Shown here in pieces: positions 1 through 8,406 of a DNA stretch of 64,000 nucleotides. The stretch is from CAVQXR01 sp046330455 (GTDB taxonomy: Bacteria; Actinomycetota; Thermoleophilia; Gaiellales; Gaiellaceae): assembly GCA_046330455.1 (NCBI GenBank), contig JAXLSU010000004.1:171086-235085 (forward strand), written 5' to 3'. How positions within the stretch are numbered: position 1 is the first letter of the stretch; each line of letters opens with the position of its first letter. Both the position numbers and the translations under genes were made by a program. The notes below the pieces were generated by a model that made no database searches, was not told where the DNA came from, and was given only the letters and a program-made list of their open reading frames with translations.

Positions 1-136
1 TGTTGAACACGATCACGTCGGCGTCCTCCGGCGCGGCGGCCTCGCCGAGCCCGAGCTCCTCGAGCATGCCCTTGATCCGCTCCGAGTCGTGTGCGTTCAT
101 CTGGCACCCGAAGGTCGTGACGTGGTAGCGGCGCAT
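1..136 (-). CDS. miaB: tRNA-2-methylthio-N6-dimethylallyladenosine synthase MiaB, N-terminal fragment
   Basis: Only the first 45 codons are in the window; the gene runs off the left edge. The start ATG is at 136-134 and the product begins MRRYHVTTFGCQMNAHDSER, which is the radical-SAM methylthiotransferase (MTTase) N-terminal domain. The Cys in TFGCQMN is the first of the three cysteines that bind the auxiliary 4Fe-4S cluster. The enzyme methylthiolates i6A37 in tRNAs reading UNN codons. It follows rny on the same strand with 88 bases between, continuing the recA-recX-rny-miaB order. The paralogue MtaB/RimO is possible, but QMN and HDSERI favour MiaB. Confidence 0.85.
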   Translation of the reverse strand, partial: MRRYHVTTFGCQMNAHDSERIKGMLEELGLGEAAAPEDADVIVFN

Positions 137-224
137 GCTCAGACGAAGGGTACTCGGCGCTCGTGCCGTGCCGGGCGGCTCCGCGGGCGGACGGGCGAGC
201 CGGGGAGCACCGTCCCCGGCTCGC

Positions 225-1757
225 TCACTTCGCGAACTCGACCGCCCTGCTCTCGCGGATCACCGTCACCTTGATCTGCCCCGGGTACTCGAGCTGCCCC
301 TCGATCTCTCGGGCGATCTCGTGCGACAGGAGCACGGCCTCGTCGTCGTCGATCTCGTTCGGCTTGACCATGACCCGCACCTCGCGGCCGGCCTGGAGGG
401 CGTAGACCTTCTCGACACCCTTGCGCTTCGCGGCGATCTCCTCGAGCGCTGCCAGCCGCTTGATGTAGCTCTCGAGGCTCTCGCCGCGCGCTCCGGGCCG
501 CGAGGCCGAGATCGCGTCGGCCGAGATCACGAGGATCGCCTCGACCGAGTCGGGCTGCACCTCGTAGTGGTGCGCCTCGATCGCGTGGACGACCTGGGGG
601 CTCTCGCCGTACTTCCGTGCGAGCTGGGCGGAGATCGCCGCGTGCGGGCCCTCGATCTCGTGTGTCATCGCCTTGCCGATGTCGTGAAGGAGCGCTGCCC
701 GCTTCGCGGTCTTGACGCTGACGCCCAGTTCCGCGGCCATGATCCCGGCCAGGTGACAGACCTCGAGTGAGTGCTTGAGGACGTTCTGTCCATAGCTCGT
801 CCGGTACCGGAGGCGGCCGAGAACCTTGATCAGCTCGTCGTGCAGCTTCCCGCAGTTCGCCTCGAACACCGCCTGCTCTCCCGCCTGCCGGACGTGCTCC
901 TCGATCTCGGCCTTCGACTGGTAGTACATCTCCTCGATCCGGGACGGGTGGATGCGCCCGTCCTCGACGAGCTTCATCAATGTCAGCTTTCCGATCTCGC
1001 GCCGCATCCCGTCGAAGGACGACAGTACGACGGCCTGCGGCGTGTCGTCGATGATGAACTCGACGCCGGTGAGGTTCTCGAGCGCGCGGATGTTCCGCCC
1101 TTCGCGCCCGATGATCCGCCCCTTCATGTCGTCGGACGGCAGCTGGACGAGCGACACCGTCGTCTCGGCCGCATGGCTCGCGGCGACGCGCTGCAGGGCG
1201 TCGGAGACGAGATTGCGCGCGCGTTGCTTGGCATCGGACTGCGCCTCCTCCTCGATCTGCCGCACCATCCGGGCCATCTCGTGGCGCACGAGCTCCTCCG
1301 AGCGAAGCAGCAGCTCCGACTTCGCCTCGTTGACGGTCAGCCCGGAGATGCGCTCGAGCTCGCGCAGGTGCGTGGCCTGGGCCTGCTCCAGCTCGCTCTG
1401 AACCTGCGCAAGCCCTGATTCGCGGGTGCCGAGATCCTGCTCGCGCCGATCCAGGTCGGTCAGCTTGCGGTCGATCTCCTCCTCCTTCTCGAGGACCCGG
1501 GTCTCGATCCGGATGATCTCCGCGCGCTTCTCCTTCAGCTCCTGGTCGACGTCGGCACGGAGCCTCACCGCCTCCTCGCGCGCTGCGACCTGCGCCTCGC
1601 GCCGGATCGACTCGGCTGCGCGCTCGGCGTCGGCCTGGACGCGCCCGAGCTCCTCTTCCGCCGTCCGCAGGCGGCTCGCGCCGACCAGGCGAACGCCGAG
1701 GTACAGACCGGCTGCGCCAACGGCCAGCCCGACCAGGATGCCTACGACAAGTTGCAT
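225..1757 (-). CDS. rny: Ribonuclease Y
   Basis: Membrane-anchored endoribonuclease that starts mRNA decay. The 510-residue product has the family's usual length and order: an N-terminal membrane segment (about 3-25), a long charged coiled coil (about 30-200), a KH RNA-binding domain with GREG at 217-220, and an HD phosphohydrolase domain with LLHDIGK where His358-Asp359 bind metal. The ATG at 1757 places the hydrophobic anchor at the very N-terminus, as expected. It lies between recX and miaB. About 230 bases separate it from recX, so it may have its own promoter. RNase J is also encoded in this window (11355-13013), so this organism has both RNA decay nucleases. Confidence 0.96.
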   Translation of the reverse strand: MQLVVGILVGLAVGAAGLYLGVRLVGASRLRTAEEELGRVQADAERAAESIRREAQVAAREEAVRLRADVDQELKEKRAEIIRIETRVLEKEEEIDRKLTDLDRREQDLGTRESGLAQVQSELEQAQATHLRELERISGLTVNEAKSELLLRSEELVRHEMARMVRQIEEEAQSDAKQRARNLVSDALQRVAASHAAETTVSLVQLPSDDMKGRIIGREGRNIRALENLTGVEFIIDDTPQAVVLSSFDGMRREIGKLTLMKLVEDGRIHPSRIEEMYYQSKAEIEEHVRQAGEQAVFEANCGKLHDELIKVLGRLRYRTSYGQNVLKHSLEVCHLAGIMAAELGVSVKTAKRAALLHDIGKAMTHEIEGPHAAISAQLARKYGESPQVVHAIEAHHYEVQPDSVEAILVISADAISASRPGARGESLESYIKRLAALEEIAAKRKGVEKVYALQAGREVRVMVKPNEIDDDEAVLLSHEIAREIEGQLEYPGQIKVTVIRESRAVEFAK

Positions 1758-1987
1758 TGGGTTGCTCCTGCGTCAACGACGCGCAGGAACGGCTCAGCGA
1801 CGACGATCGCGCAGGGGTGACTACGAGGGGCGTGCGATCGTCACACGCCCCGACCGGGAGACCTCCCTTCCGGCGGTGACGTCTGCGCGAGGCCTCGAGC
1901 TGCGAGGTCAGGTGCTCTGCTCATCGATTCTCGTCGTCGAAGTGCCGTGCCTGCACGGCGGGGAATGTGAACGGCTGTAACAAGTCC

Positions 1988-2452
1988 CTATCCTAGCCCC
2001 GCGGAGTCGGTCCCGTCCACGCCGGGGGCCGGCCACCGCTCCCTCACCTGTTCGACGGACTCGACCGAGAATCCTCGCCGGACGAGCATCGCCGCCGCGC
2101 GGCGAGGATCACGCTCACCGCCGACGAGCGAGCGGATGCGCTCGGATTCGGGCTCGAGCCCGGCGAGGGCCGCCCGGATCGCGTCAGGCTCGACTCCCTC
2201 GCGCTCGAGCCGGTCGCCGATCAACGCATCGCCGTAGCCACGGCCGGCCAGCTGCTCCGCGCGCGACGCGGCAAACCGCAGGTCGTCGACGTACCCGGCC
2301 TCGACGAGCGCCTCGACGGCACCATCGGTCGCTTCCTCACCGAGCCCGCTCCGCCGGAGCCGCTCCGTCAGCCGGAGCCGGGACAGATCACGCCGCGCGA
2401 GCTGTCCAGCCGCCAACCGGAGCGCCCGTGCCTCTTCACCGCCCGCGTCCAC
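1988..2452 (-). CDS. recX: Regulatory protein RecX
   Basis: Small modulator of RecA filaments. The 154-residue product is almost entirely helical, with the three-helix RecX repeats: the first contains RLRLTERLRRSG, the second GYVDDLRFAASRAEQ, which matches the conserved YIDD..FA core. The GTG start at 2452 is four bases after the recA stop, so translation is probably coupled to recA. The recA-recX order is the usual one. The function rests on the RecX-type core and position; the C-terminal repeat is more divergent. Confidence 0.9.
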   Translation of the reverse strand: MDAGGEEARALRLAAGQLARRDLSRLRLTERLRRSGLGEEATDGAVEALVEAGYVDDLRFAASRAEQLAGRGYGDALIGDRLEREGVEPDAIRAALAGLEPESERIRSLVGGERDPRRAAAMLVRRGFSVESVEQVRERWPAPGVDGTDSAGLG

Positions 2453-2456
2453 GGGG

Positions 2457-3563
2457 TCACGCGACCTCGGCGACCTCCGTCAGGCTCTCCTCCTCGTGCT
2501 CGACGGCCGCCAGCCCGGCCTCGACCTCACCTGCGGGCTCCTCGCCTGCGGGCTCCTCGCCGAGCTCGGCCCTGATGCGCCGGACGATCTCGGCCGTCGC
2601 GTCCGGATGCTCGCGCAGGAAGGCAATCGCGTTCTGCCGGCCCTGGCCGAGGCGCTCGTCGCCGAAGCTGAAGTAGGAGCCCGATTTCTGGACGATCTTG
2701 TGCGTGATCCCCACGTCGAGGACGGAGCCCTCCCAGGAGATGCCTTCGCCGTACATGATGTCGAACTCGGCCTGCTTGAACGGGGGCGCGACCTTGTTCT
2801 TGACGACCTTGACCCGCGTCCGGTTGCCGATCGCCTCGACGCCCTCCTTGAGCGTCTCGATTCGCCGGACGTCGAGTCGCACCGAGGAGTAGAACTTGAG
2901 CGCCCGGCCACCCGGGGTGGTCTCGGGGTTCCCGAACATGACGCCGATCTTCTCGCGTAGCTGGTTCGTGAAGATGCAGACGGTGCCGGTCTTGTTCAGG
3001 GTCCCGGTCAGCTTCCGCAGCGCCTGGCTCATCAGGCGAGCCTGGAGCCCGACGAAGCTGTCGCCCATCTCGCCCTCGATCTCGGCCTTCGGCGTCAGGG
3101 CCGCGACCGAGTCGATCGCGACCACGTCGAGCGCCCCGCTCCGCACGAGCAGCTCCGCGATCTCGAGCGCCTGCTCGCCGTGATCGGGCTGCGAGACGAG
3201 GAGGTCGTCGATGTCGACCCCGATCCGCCGCGCATAGGTCGGGTCCATCGCGTGCTCGGCATCGATGAAGGCGCAGATCCCTCCCAGCTTCTGGGCCTCG
3301 GCGATCATGTGGTAGACGAGGGTCGTCTTCCCCGACGACTCGGGGCCGAAGATCTCGACGATCCGGCCGCGCGGGACGCCGCCCACGCCGAGCGCGAGAT
3401 CGAGCGAGAGACAGCCGGTCGAGATGGCCGGCACCGCGTCGAGCGCCTGGTCGCTCATCTTCATGACCGATCCCTTGCCGAACTGGCGCTCGATCTGGCC
3501 CAGTGCGGCAGTCAGCGCCTGGGTGCGCTGGGTAAGACCGTTGGTGTCGGGGGAGTCGGCCAC
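2457..3563 (-). CDS. recA: Recombinase RecA
   Basis: ATP-dependent strand-exchange protein for homologous recombination and co-protease for LexA. The 368-residue product has the Walker A box GPESSGKT at 73-80, the MAW motif region, LDVVAIDSVAALTPKAE (Walker B) and the L2 loop with TTPGGRALKFYSS. The C-terminus carries an acidic, Glu-rich tail, typical of RecA. The start is GTG at 3563 with a strong ribosome binding site GGAGG eight bases upstream. It is the first gene of recA-recX. I searched the 252 bases upstream by eye for a GAAC-N4-GTTC type LexA box and did not find a convincing one. Confidence 0.98.
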   Translation of the reverse strand: MADSPDTNGLTQRTQALTAALGQIERQFGKGSVMKMSDQALDAVPAISTGCLSLDLALGVGGVPRGRIVEIFGPESSGKTTLVYHMIAEAQKLGGICAFIDAEHAMDPTYARRIGVDIDDLLVSQPDHGEQALEIAELLVRSGALDVVAIDSVAALTPKAEIEGEMGDSFVGLQARLMSQALRKLTGTLNKTGTVCIFTNQLREKIGVMFGNPETTPGGRALKFYSSVRLDVRRIETLKEGVEAIGNRTRVKVVKNKVAPPFKQAEFDIMYGEGISWEGSVLDVGITHKIVQKSGSYFSFGDERLGQGRQNAIAFLREHPDATAEIVRRIRAELGEEPAGEEPAGEVEAGLAAVEHEEESLTEVAEVA

Positions 3564-3815
3564 GATGTCAACCTCCTAGGGCAGCCGCTGCGTGAATGGA
3601 CTGTGTTACGGTGGCTCCGCCAGATGAGCGGACTGACAGGGTAGCCCCCGGGTCGGATGGGATCGAGGCTCCCGCGTGACGAAGGAGCGGCAGAAGTGAG
3701 CAGACTTCGTGTCGGCGCGACCGTCGGCGCCGGCGGTGCCGATCCACACTCCCGCCGCGGTGAACGGCGCTCCGTCCCCTGGCTCCACGAAACGGGCCCC
3801 TGAGCCAGGCGCGGC

Positions 3816-4709
3816 ATGCGCACCGTCTTCGTCAGCTTCGACACGATGGGGCGAGACTGTCTCGAGGCGGCCGCCGGGGCCGGCGCGGACATCGTGGGCG
3901 TCGTCACGCTGCCGGGCCCCGTCGCCCCCGACCGCTCGGGGCAGTGCGCCTTCGACGAGGTCGCCTCGCGCCTCGACGCCCGCCTCGTGACGACCCGTGA
4001 CGTCAACTCGGGCGACACGCTCGAGGCCGTGCGCAGCCTCGAGCCCGAGCTCGTCTTCGTCGCCGGCTGGTCGCAGCTCGTGCGGGAGCCGTTCATCGCG
4101 CTCGCCCGTGAGGGCGTCTTCGGCCTGCACCCCACCCTGCTGCCACGACATCGTGGGCGCGCCCCGATCCCGTGGGCGATCCTCTCCGGCCTCGCACGAA
4201 CGGGCGTCACACTGTTTCAGATCGTCGACGCGACGGCGGACTCCGGCGCGATCGTGGGCCAGGCGATCGTCGAGATCGGCCCGGACGAGACGGCGACGAC
4301 GCTCTACGACCGGATCGCGGCCGCGCAGGTCGAACTCGTCCGGGAGTACGTGCCGCAGCTGATCGCGAGGACCGCACCGCGACTACCCCAGGATCCCTCC
4401 CGCGCCAGCGCCTGGCCGCGGCGAACGCCGGCCGACGGTCTCATCGACTGGGAGACGCGTGCTCCCTACCTGTATGCCTGGGTGCGGGCGCAGACACGCC
4501 CGTACCCCGGCGCGTTCACGTACCTCGGCGACACGAAGGTCGTCGTCTGGCAGGCGCGGCCCGTGGAGCTGGCCGAGCCCGTGGCGCCGGGCACGATCGT
4601 CACGAGACGTCCGGAGGGGCCGGTCGTCGCCTGCGGGGAGGGAGCGCTCGTGCTCGAGGAGGTCGAGACCGGCGCCTGCGAGCTCGTTCCCGGAGCGAGG
4701 CTCGGATGA
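3816..4709 (+). CDS. Formyltransferase-family protein (Fmt/sugar-formyltransferase-like)
   Basis: 297 residues with the N10-formyl-tetrahydrofolate transferase fold. The signature is at 105-120, HPTLLPRHRGRAPIPW, with the downstream VDATADSGAIVGQ supplying the catalytic Asp. The C-terminal part (about 205-297) resembles the Fmt C-terminal domain. In E. coli Fmt and ArnA an Asn sits two residues before the catalytic His; here that place is Gly103, so chemistry or substrate may differ. It is not in the usual def-fmt operon and shares a 4-base ATGA overlap with a PIG-L deacetylase gene, which suggests N-formylation of an amino sugar or similar small molecule rather than initiator tRNA. It is divergent from recA. 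Confidence 0.75.
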   Translation: MRTVFVSFDTMGRDCLEAAAGAGADIVGVVTLPGPVAPDRSGQCAFDEVASRLDARLVTTRDVNSGDTLEAVRSLEPELVFVAGWSQLVREPFIALAREGVFGLHPTLLPRHRGRAPIPWAILSGLARTGVTLFQIVDATADSGAIVGQAIVEIGPDETATTLYDRIAAAQVELVREYVPQLIARTAPRLPQDPSRASAWPRRTPADGLIDWETRAPYLYAWVRAQTRPYPGAFTYLGDTKVVVWQARPVELAEPVAPGTIVTRRPEGPVVACGEGALVLEEVETGACELVPGARLG

Positions 4710-5377
4710 CGCGCGTGCTCGTCGTCGCTGCGCACCCCGACGACGAGGTGCTCGGCATGGGCGGAACGATCGCGGTGCACACAGACCGCGGGGACCGCGT
4801 CCGGATCGTCGTCGTCACCGATGGGAGCTCCACCCAGTACCCGGGCGACGCGGCGGTGCGTGAGCGCAAGGAGGGAGAGGCGCTGCGCGCCGCGGCCGAG
4901 CTCGGCGTGGAGGACTACGTGCACCTCGATCTTCCGGACATGAGGCTCGACACGCTCCCCCACGTCGAGGTCAACCGCATCGTCGAGGAGCACGTACGCG
5001 ACCACGCGCCGCAGGTCGTCTACACGGTGCAGCCGGACGTGAATCTCGACCACCGGACGTTGTTCGACGCCGTGGCCGTCGCGACGAGACCTGTTCCCGG
5101 CCAGCCCGTACGGCGCGTGCTCACGTACGCCCCGACCTCGAGCACCGAGTGGACCCCCGCCCCGCTCAACTGGTTCGTGCCCAACTGGTACGTGGACGTC
5201 TCCGCGACCCTCCAGCGCAAGGTCGCAGCGTTCGCGCACTACGAGACCGAGCGGCGTGACTACCCGCATCCCCGGAGCGAGCGCGCGATCCGGGCCGCCG
5301 CCGCATTCCACGGCTCGAGCTGCGGGTGCGAGTACGCTGAGCCCTTCGTCCTCGTACGCGGCCTCGAACCGCTCTGA
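4706..5377 (+). CDS. PIG-L family N-deacetylase
   Basis: Zinc-dependent deacetylase of the GlcNAc-PI/MshB/BshB superfamily. The 223-residue product begins with the Rossmann-like core and metal motif AHPDDE (9-14), and has the second metal site in VQPDVNLDHRTLFDA, where His binds zinc. Known members remove acetyl groups from N-acetylglucosamine derivatives and related compounds. ATG at 4706 overlaps the stop of the formyltransferase gene by four bases, so the two are translationally coupled. A deacetylase next to a formyltransferase suggests acetyl-for-formyl exchange on an amino sugar (inference). The C-terminal GSSCGCEYAEPF is typical of the LmbE-type subgroup. Confidence 0.88.
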   Translation: MTRVLVVAAHPDDEVLGMGGTIAVHTDRGDRVRIVVVTDGSSTQYPGDAAVRERKEGEALRAAAELGVEDYVHLDLPDMRLDTLPHVEVNRIVEEHVRDHAPQVVYTVQPDVNLDHRTLFDAVAVATRPVPGQPVRRVLTYAPTSSTEWTPAPLNWFVPNWYVDVSATLQRKVAAFAHYETERRDYPHPRSERAIRAAAAFHGSSCGCEYAEPFVLVRGLEPL

Positions 5378-5393
5378 CGGCTTACCGGAGCGG
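5369..5393. terminator. Possible bidirectional hairpin between convergent genes
   Basis: The end of the PIG-L gene and the end of thpR converge across 19 bases. CCGCTC (5369-5374) pairs with GAGCGG (5388-5393), and an inner CGG/CCG pair closes a CTTA loop, leaving the stop codon TGA as a three-base bulge. There is no U-run. It could act as a shared terminator; the evidence is only the fold and the position. Confidence 0.4.
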
Positions 5394-5396
5394 CGG

Positions 5397-5966
5397 TTAG
5401 CCACCGCCGTCTGTCAGGCGGGCCGTCTCGAGGCGCTCGTACCTTGCTCCTCCCCGGTGAAGCAGCGACCGGTAGAGCACGGCCTCGGAGGGGCTGAAGG
5501 CCGGCAACACCGGCAGCAGCGGCCGGAGCCGCGGGCGCTCCCGGAGCCGTGCCACGGTGACGTGCGCGAACCACGGCCGGTGCTCTCGCTCGTGGACGCC
5601 GGCCTCCTCGAGGCGGTCGACGAGGTACTCCTGGAGCCTGCCCGCCCGGCCGTCCGTGTCGGTCAGAGCGAGCATGGCCACGCTTCGTGTCTCGCGATAG
5701 CGCTCGACGGTGAGCAACGGCCGTTCACGGCCGTCTGCGGCAGCGTGCAGCGCAGCGCGCAGAACGGGAAGCTCCTCGTACGGACGCTGGCCGAGGAACG
5801 CGAGCGTCACGTGGAGATCTTCGGGCGCGACGATCCGGACGGTGGGACGGCCGGCCAGCATCCCCGTCGCCCAGGTCGTGAGCGCCCGGGCGATCTCGAG
5901 CGGCAGGGGCAGCCCGAAGAAGAGGCGTAGCGATGCTTCCGGCCCGGAGGCGGCGCCGCCGCTCAC
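5397..5966 (-). CDS. thpR: RNA 2',3'-cyclic phosphodiesterase (2H family)
   Basis: 189 residues with the two HxTx motifs that define 2H phosphoesterases: HVTLAF (near residue 50) and HVTVAR (near residue 130). The fold opens with LRLFFGLPLP, as in the LigT/ThpR group. It opens 2',3'-cyclic phosphates and can form 2'-5' linkages in vitro. The start chosen is GTG at 5966, whose GTGA overlaps the cinA stop by four bases; this gives the normal family length. The cinA-thpR-recA neighbourhood is common in Actinobacteria. Confidence 0.88.
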   Translation of the reverse strand: MSGGAASGPEASLRLFFGLPLPLEIARALTTWATGMLAGRPTVRIVAPEDLHVTLAFLGQRPYEELPVLRAALHAAADGRERPLLTVERYRETRSVAMLALTDTDGRAGRLQEYLVDRLEEAGVHEREHRPWFAHVTVARLRERPRLRPLLPVLPAFSPSEAVLYRSLLHRGGARYERLETARLTDGGG

Positions 5967-7240
5967 GCCCGCGCAGCGCCCGGCCCCGAGAGGACCGTGC
6001 GCAGCTGATGCAGGACGAACGCGGTCGCACGCCCCCGGATCCTCGAGCGGTCGCCGGGCAGCTCGAAGCGCATGCTCTCGCTCGCGTTCGGCGTCTCGAC
6101 ATGGATATGGACGAGACCGACCGGCTTGTCCGGGCTGCCGCCCCCGGGCCCGGCGACACCGGTGACCGCGGCCCCGACGTCGGCTCCGAGCACCGCCCGC
6201 ACGCCGGCCGCCATGGCCGCCGCCGTCTCTGACGAGACGGCGCCGTGTGCACCGAGCACGGCTCCGGGCACGCGAAGGACGCCCTCCTTCACGTCGTTCG
6301 CGTAGGCGACGACCCCGCCGAGGTACACGTCGCTCGCTCCGGGGACGTCCGTGAGGCGGGCCCCGACCATCCCGCCGGTGCACGACTCCGCCGTCGCGAG
6401 GGTCAGGCTGCGGGCGCGGCAGAGCTCGACCACGAGCTCCTCGACGGGCCGCTCGTCCCGCGAGAAGAGCTGCGCGCCGAACCCTTCCCGCAGCGCGAGC
6501 TCCATCGCATCCCCCAGGGCCTCGGCTCCCTGCTCGACGAACAGGTCGACGTGGATCTCGAAGTCGCGGGCGCACACCGTCACGTCGAGCCCCGGCGCCT
6601 CTCCCCCGGCCGCATCGATGACGGTCGCCACCGCAGACTCGCTGGGGCCGAAGAACCTGAGTGTCCGGTGGGCGCGCGGCGTGAGACGGGCGAGCACGGC
6701 TCGCAGCGCCGGATGCTCGGCCGCTGCGGGCCAGAGCCGCTGGAGCTCACCAGGGGGCCCGGGAAGCGCGATCGCGACCCTGCCGCCGTGCTCCACGAGC
6801 ACCCCGGGAGCCGTGCCGGCAAGACCGAGATTGACCGCGCCGGCGGGCAGTGACGCCTGCTTGCGCACGCCGTGGACGAAGTCCGAGAACGGCCGCCCGA
6901 GCCGCTCGGCATACCCGCGCGACACGGCGCCGATCTCGCGCTCGAGGCCGGCGTCAACGTGCAGCTCGCGCCCGAGCGCGCGGGCGAGAAGCTCCACCGT
7001 GCGGTCGTCGTGGGTCGGCCCAAGCCCGCCGGAGAGAACGCAGACGTCCGACTCGACACCCTCCCGGATCGCGGCTTCGAGCTCGTCCGGGCGGTCGCCG
7101 ACGATCACCACCCTGTCGGGCTCGAGCCCGAGGCGGAGCAGCTCCGAGGCGAGGAAGGGGCCGTTCAGGTCACGGCGGTCGCCCCGGACGAGCTCGGAGC
7201 CGGTGACCACGACGGTGGTGCGGGGCCTTCGGTCGACCAC
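5963..7240 (-). CDS. cinA: CinA-like protein (competence/damage-inducible; NMN deamidase domain)
   Basis: 425 residues with both CinA domains. The N-terminal MoaB/MogA-like domain has GSELVRG and SGGLGPTHDDRT; the C-terminal amidase domain (from about 280) has TAESCTGGMVGARL with its catalytic Ser/Tyr region and AVTGVAGPGGG. The C-terminal domain deamidates nicotinamide mononucleotide in pyridine nucleotide recycling; the N-terminal domain is an ADP-ribose pyrophosphatase in characterised members. GTG at 7240 lies eight bases after the RodZ-like stop and the gene overlaps thpR by four bases. Confidence 0.93.
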   Translation of the reverse strand: MVDRRPRTTVVVTGSELVRGDRRDLNGPFLASELLRLGLEPDRVVIVGDRPDELEAAIREGVESDVCVLSGGLGPTHDDRTVELLARALGRELHVDAGLEREIGAVSRGYAERLGRPFSDFVHGVRKQASLPAGAVNLGLAGTAPGVLVEHGGRVAIALPGPPGELQRLWPAAAEHPALRAVLARLTPRAHRTLRFFGPSESAVATVIDAAGGEAPGLDVTVCARDFEIHVDLFVEQGAEALGDAMELALREGFGAQLFSRDERPVEELVVELCRARSLTLATAESCTGGMVGARLTDVPGASDVYLGGVVAYANDVKEGVLRVPGAVLGAHGAVSSETAAAMAAGVRAVLGADVGAAVTGVAGPGGGSPDKPVGLVHIHVETPNASESMRFELPGDRSRIRGRATAFVLHQLRTVLSGPGAARA

Positions 7241-7248
7241 GCCGGAAG

Positions 7249-7983
7249 TCAGGGCGTCTCGGCTGCGCGCAGGCCGTCTGCTGAGGCGACGAGGGCCGAA
7301 GGCCCGGAGACGTCGGGCCGATCGACGGGGAAGCCGTCGATCGTGAAGGCGAGCTGCTGCGGGCGTGTGACCTCGATCCAGAGCTCCTCCGCCGTGAACG
7401 GCGAGCTCGTCTCGCCCTTGCGCAGCGTCCCCTCGAACAGGAGCTCGCCGGCACCGGAGCTCTTCCTGACCTCGAGCCGCGACGAGCCTCCGACTGCCGT
7501 GACCACGAGCGTCACCGCGCCGATCGGAGCCGTATCGGTCCCCTGCTCGACCGTCTGCGCGGAGGTGTCAGCGGGCGCCACGACCGGCGGGCCTCCCTCC
7601 TCGGCGGCCCCGGTACCGAATCGCCAGGCGGCGATCACGAGCGCCGTGACGACGACGATGCCCGCGAGCGCGACGAGCACCGCACGCGACTCGGTCCGGT
7701 GGGCCTGCGCGCGGCGGCGCGTTCGGGCCGCGAAGACCGGCTCGTCCGCACCGGAGAAGCGTGCGTTGTACTCGTCCACGTAGAGCTGACCGTCGAGCCC
7801 GAGTCGCTCGGCGTACAGGCGCAGGAACCCGCGGACGTACGACTCGCCCGGTAGCTGGTCGAACTCCTCGGCCTCGAGCGCCCGCAGGTACTTCGCTCGG
7901 ATCTTCGTCTCGCCTTCGAGGTCGGTGATCTCGAGGCCCTGACGGGCTCGCGCGTCGTGGAGGCTCTTTCCGATCTCGAACAC
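7249..7983 (-). CDS. RodZ-like helix-turn-helix membrane protein
   Basis: 244 residues: a cytoplasmic HTH_25-type domain (about 1-65, beginning VFEIGKSLHDARARQGLEI), a basic juxtamembrane stretch, one membrane helix (about 112-134), a spacer rich in Ala/Pro/Thr and an extracytoplasmic DUF4115-like beta domain (about 150-235). This is the layout of RodZ, which links MreB to the cell-wall machinery; in many actinobacteria the same architecture is of unknown function. The GTG at 7983 starts exactly at the conserved FEIG; upstream codons have no homology character. It precedes cinA by eight bases. Confidence 0.8.
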   Translation of the reverse strand: MFEIGKSLHDARARQGLEITDLEGETKIRAKYLRALEAEEFDQLPGESYVRGFLRLYAERLGLDGQLYVDEYNARFSGADEPVFAARTRRRAQAHRTESRAVLVALAGIVVVTALVIAAWRFGTGAAEEGGPPVVAPADTSAQTVEQGTDTAPIGAVTLVVTAVGGSSRLEVRKSSGAGELLFEGTLRKGETSSPFTAEELWIEVTRPQQLAFTIDGFPVDRPDVSGPSALVASADGLRAAETP

Positions 7984-8032
7984 TGCCGGTTGATTGTAAC
8001 GGCCGCGTCTTGTCCGCTCCGGACCCGTCTCG

Positions 8033-8368
8033 TCAGGACTGGACGAGCACGAGCACCCCGTAGACGCCGAGCGCAAGGCCGGCCGCGAGGCAGATGAGCA
8101 GCGCCGTCACGGCCAGCACCTTCGCGGCGAGTGCGACGCCGTTGCCACCGACCCGTCCGAGCGTCCGCTGGAAGTCGAAACGCGCACGCCTGGCCATCGC
8201 GACCGCAATCAGGGCGGCGACGACGGCCGCGGGCACGACCACGAGCGCCTCGAAGCTTCCGAGCTCCGGGCGGAACCTCGGGAGCGCCACGCCCGCCGCG
8301 AGGAAAGCCAGAGCGAGCAGGCTGAACAGGAGCGCGACGAACGCCTTCGGGTTGTGCACAGACGCCAC
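8033..8368 (-). CDS. Small three-helix membrane protein
   Basis: 111 residues, GTG start at 8368. Three hydrophobic helices are visible: about 9-30, 42-60 and 80-108, separated by a basic cytoplasmic loop containing RRARFDFQRTLGR. The overall pattern is like DUF4190-type proteins, but I do not recognise a definite family. It lies between ftsK and the RodZ-like gene on the same strand, so a cell-envelope role is plausible (inference). Confidence 0.65.
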   Translation of the reverse strand: MASVHNPKAFVALLFSLLALAFLAAGVALPRFRPELGSFEALVVVPAAVVAALIAVAMARRARFDFQRTLGRVGGNGVALAAKVLAVTALLICLAAGLALGVYGVLVLVQS

Positions 8369-8406
8369 TGTACTCAGCGCCGCAGGCGTTCCCGGCCGGT
8401 GCTCGC

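Noticed and set aside
3564..3815. LexA/SOS box upstream of recA
   Set aside because: No GAAC-N4-GTTC-like palindrome was seen.
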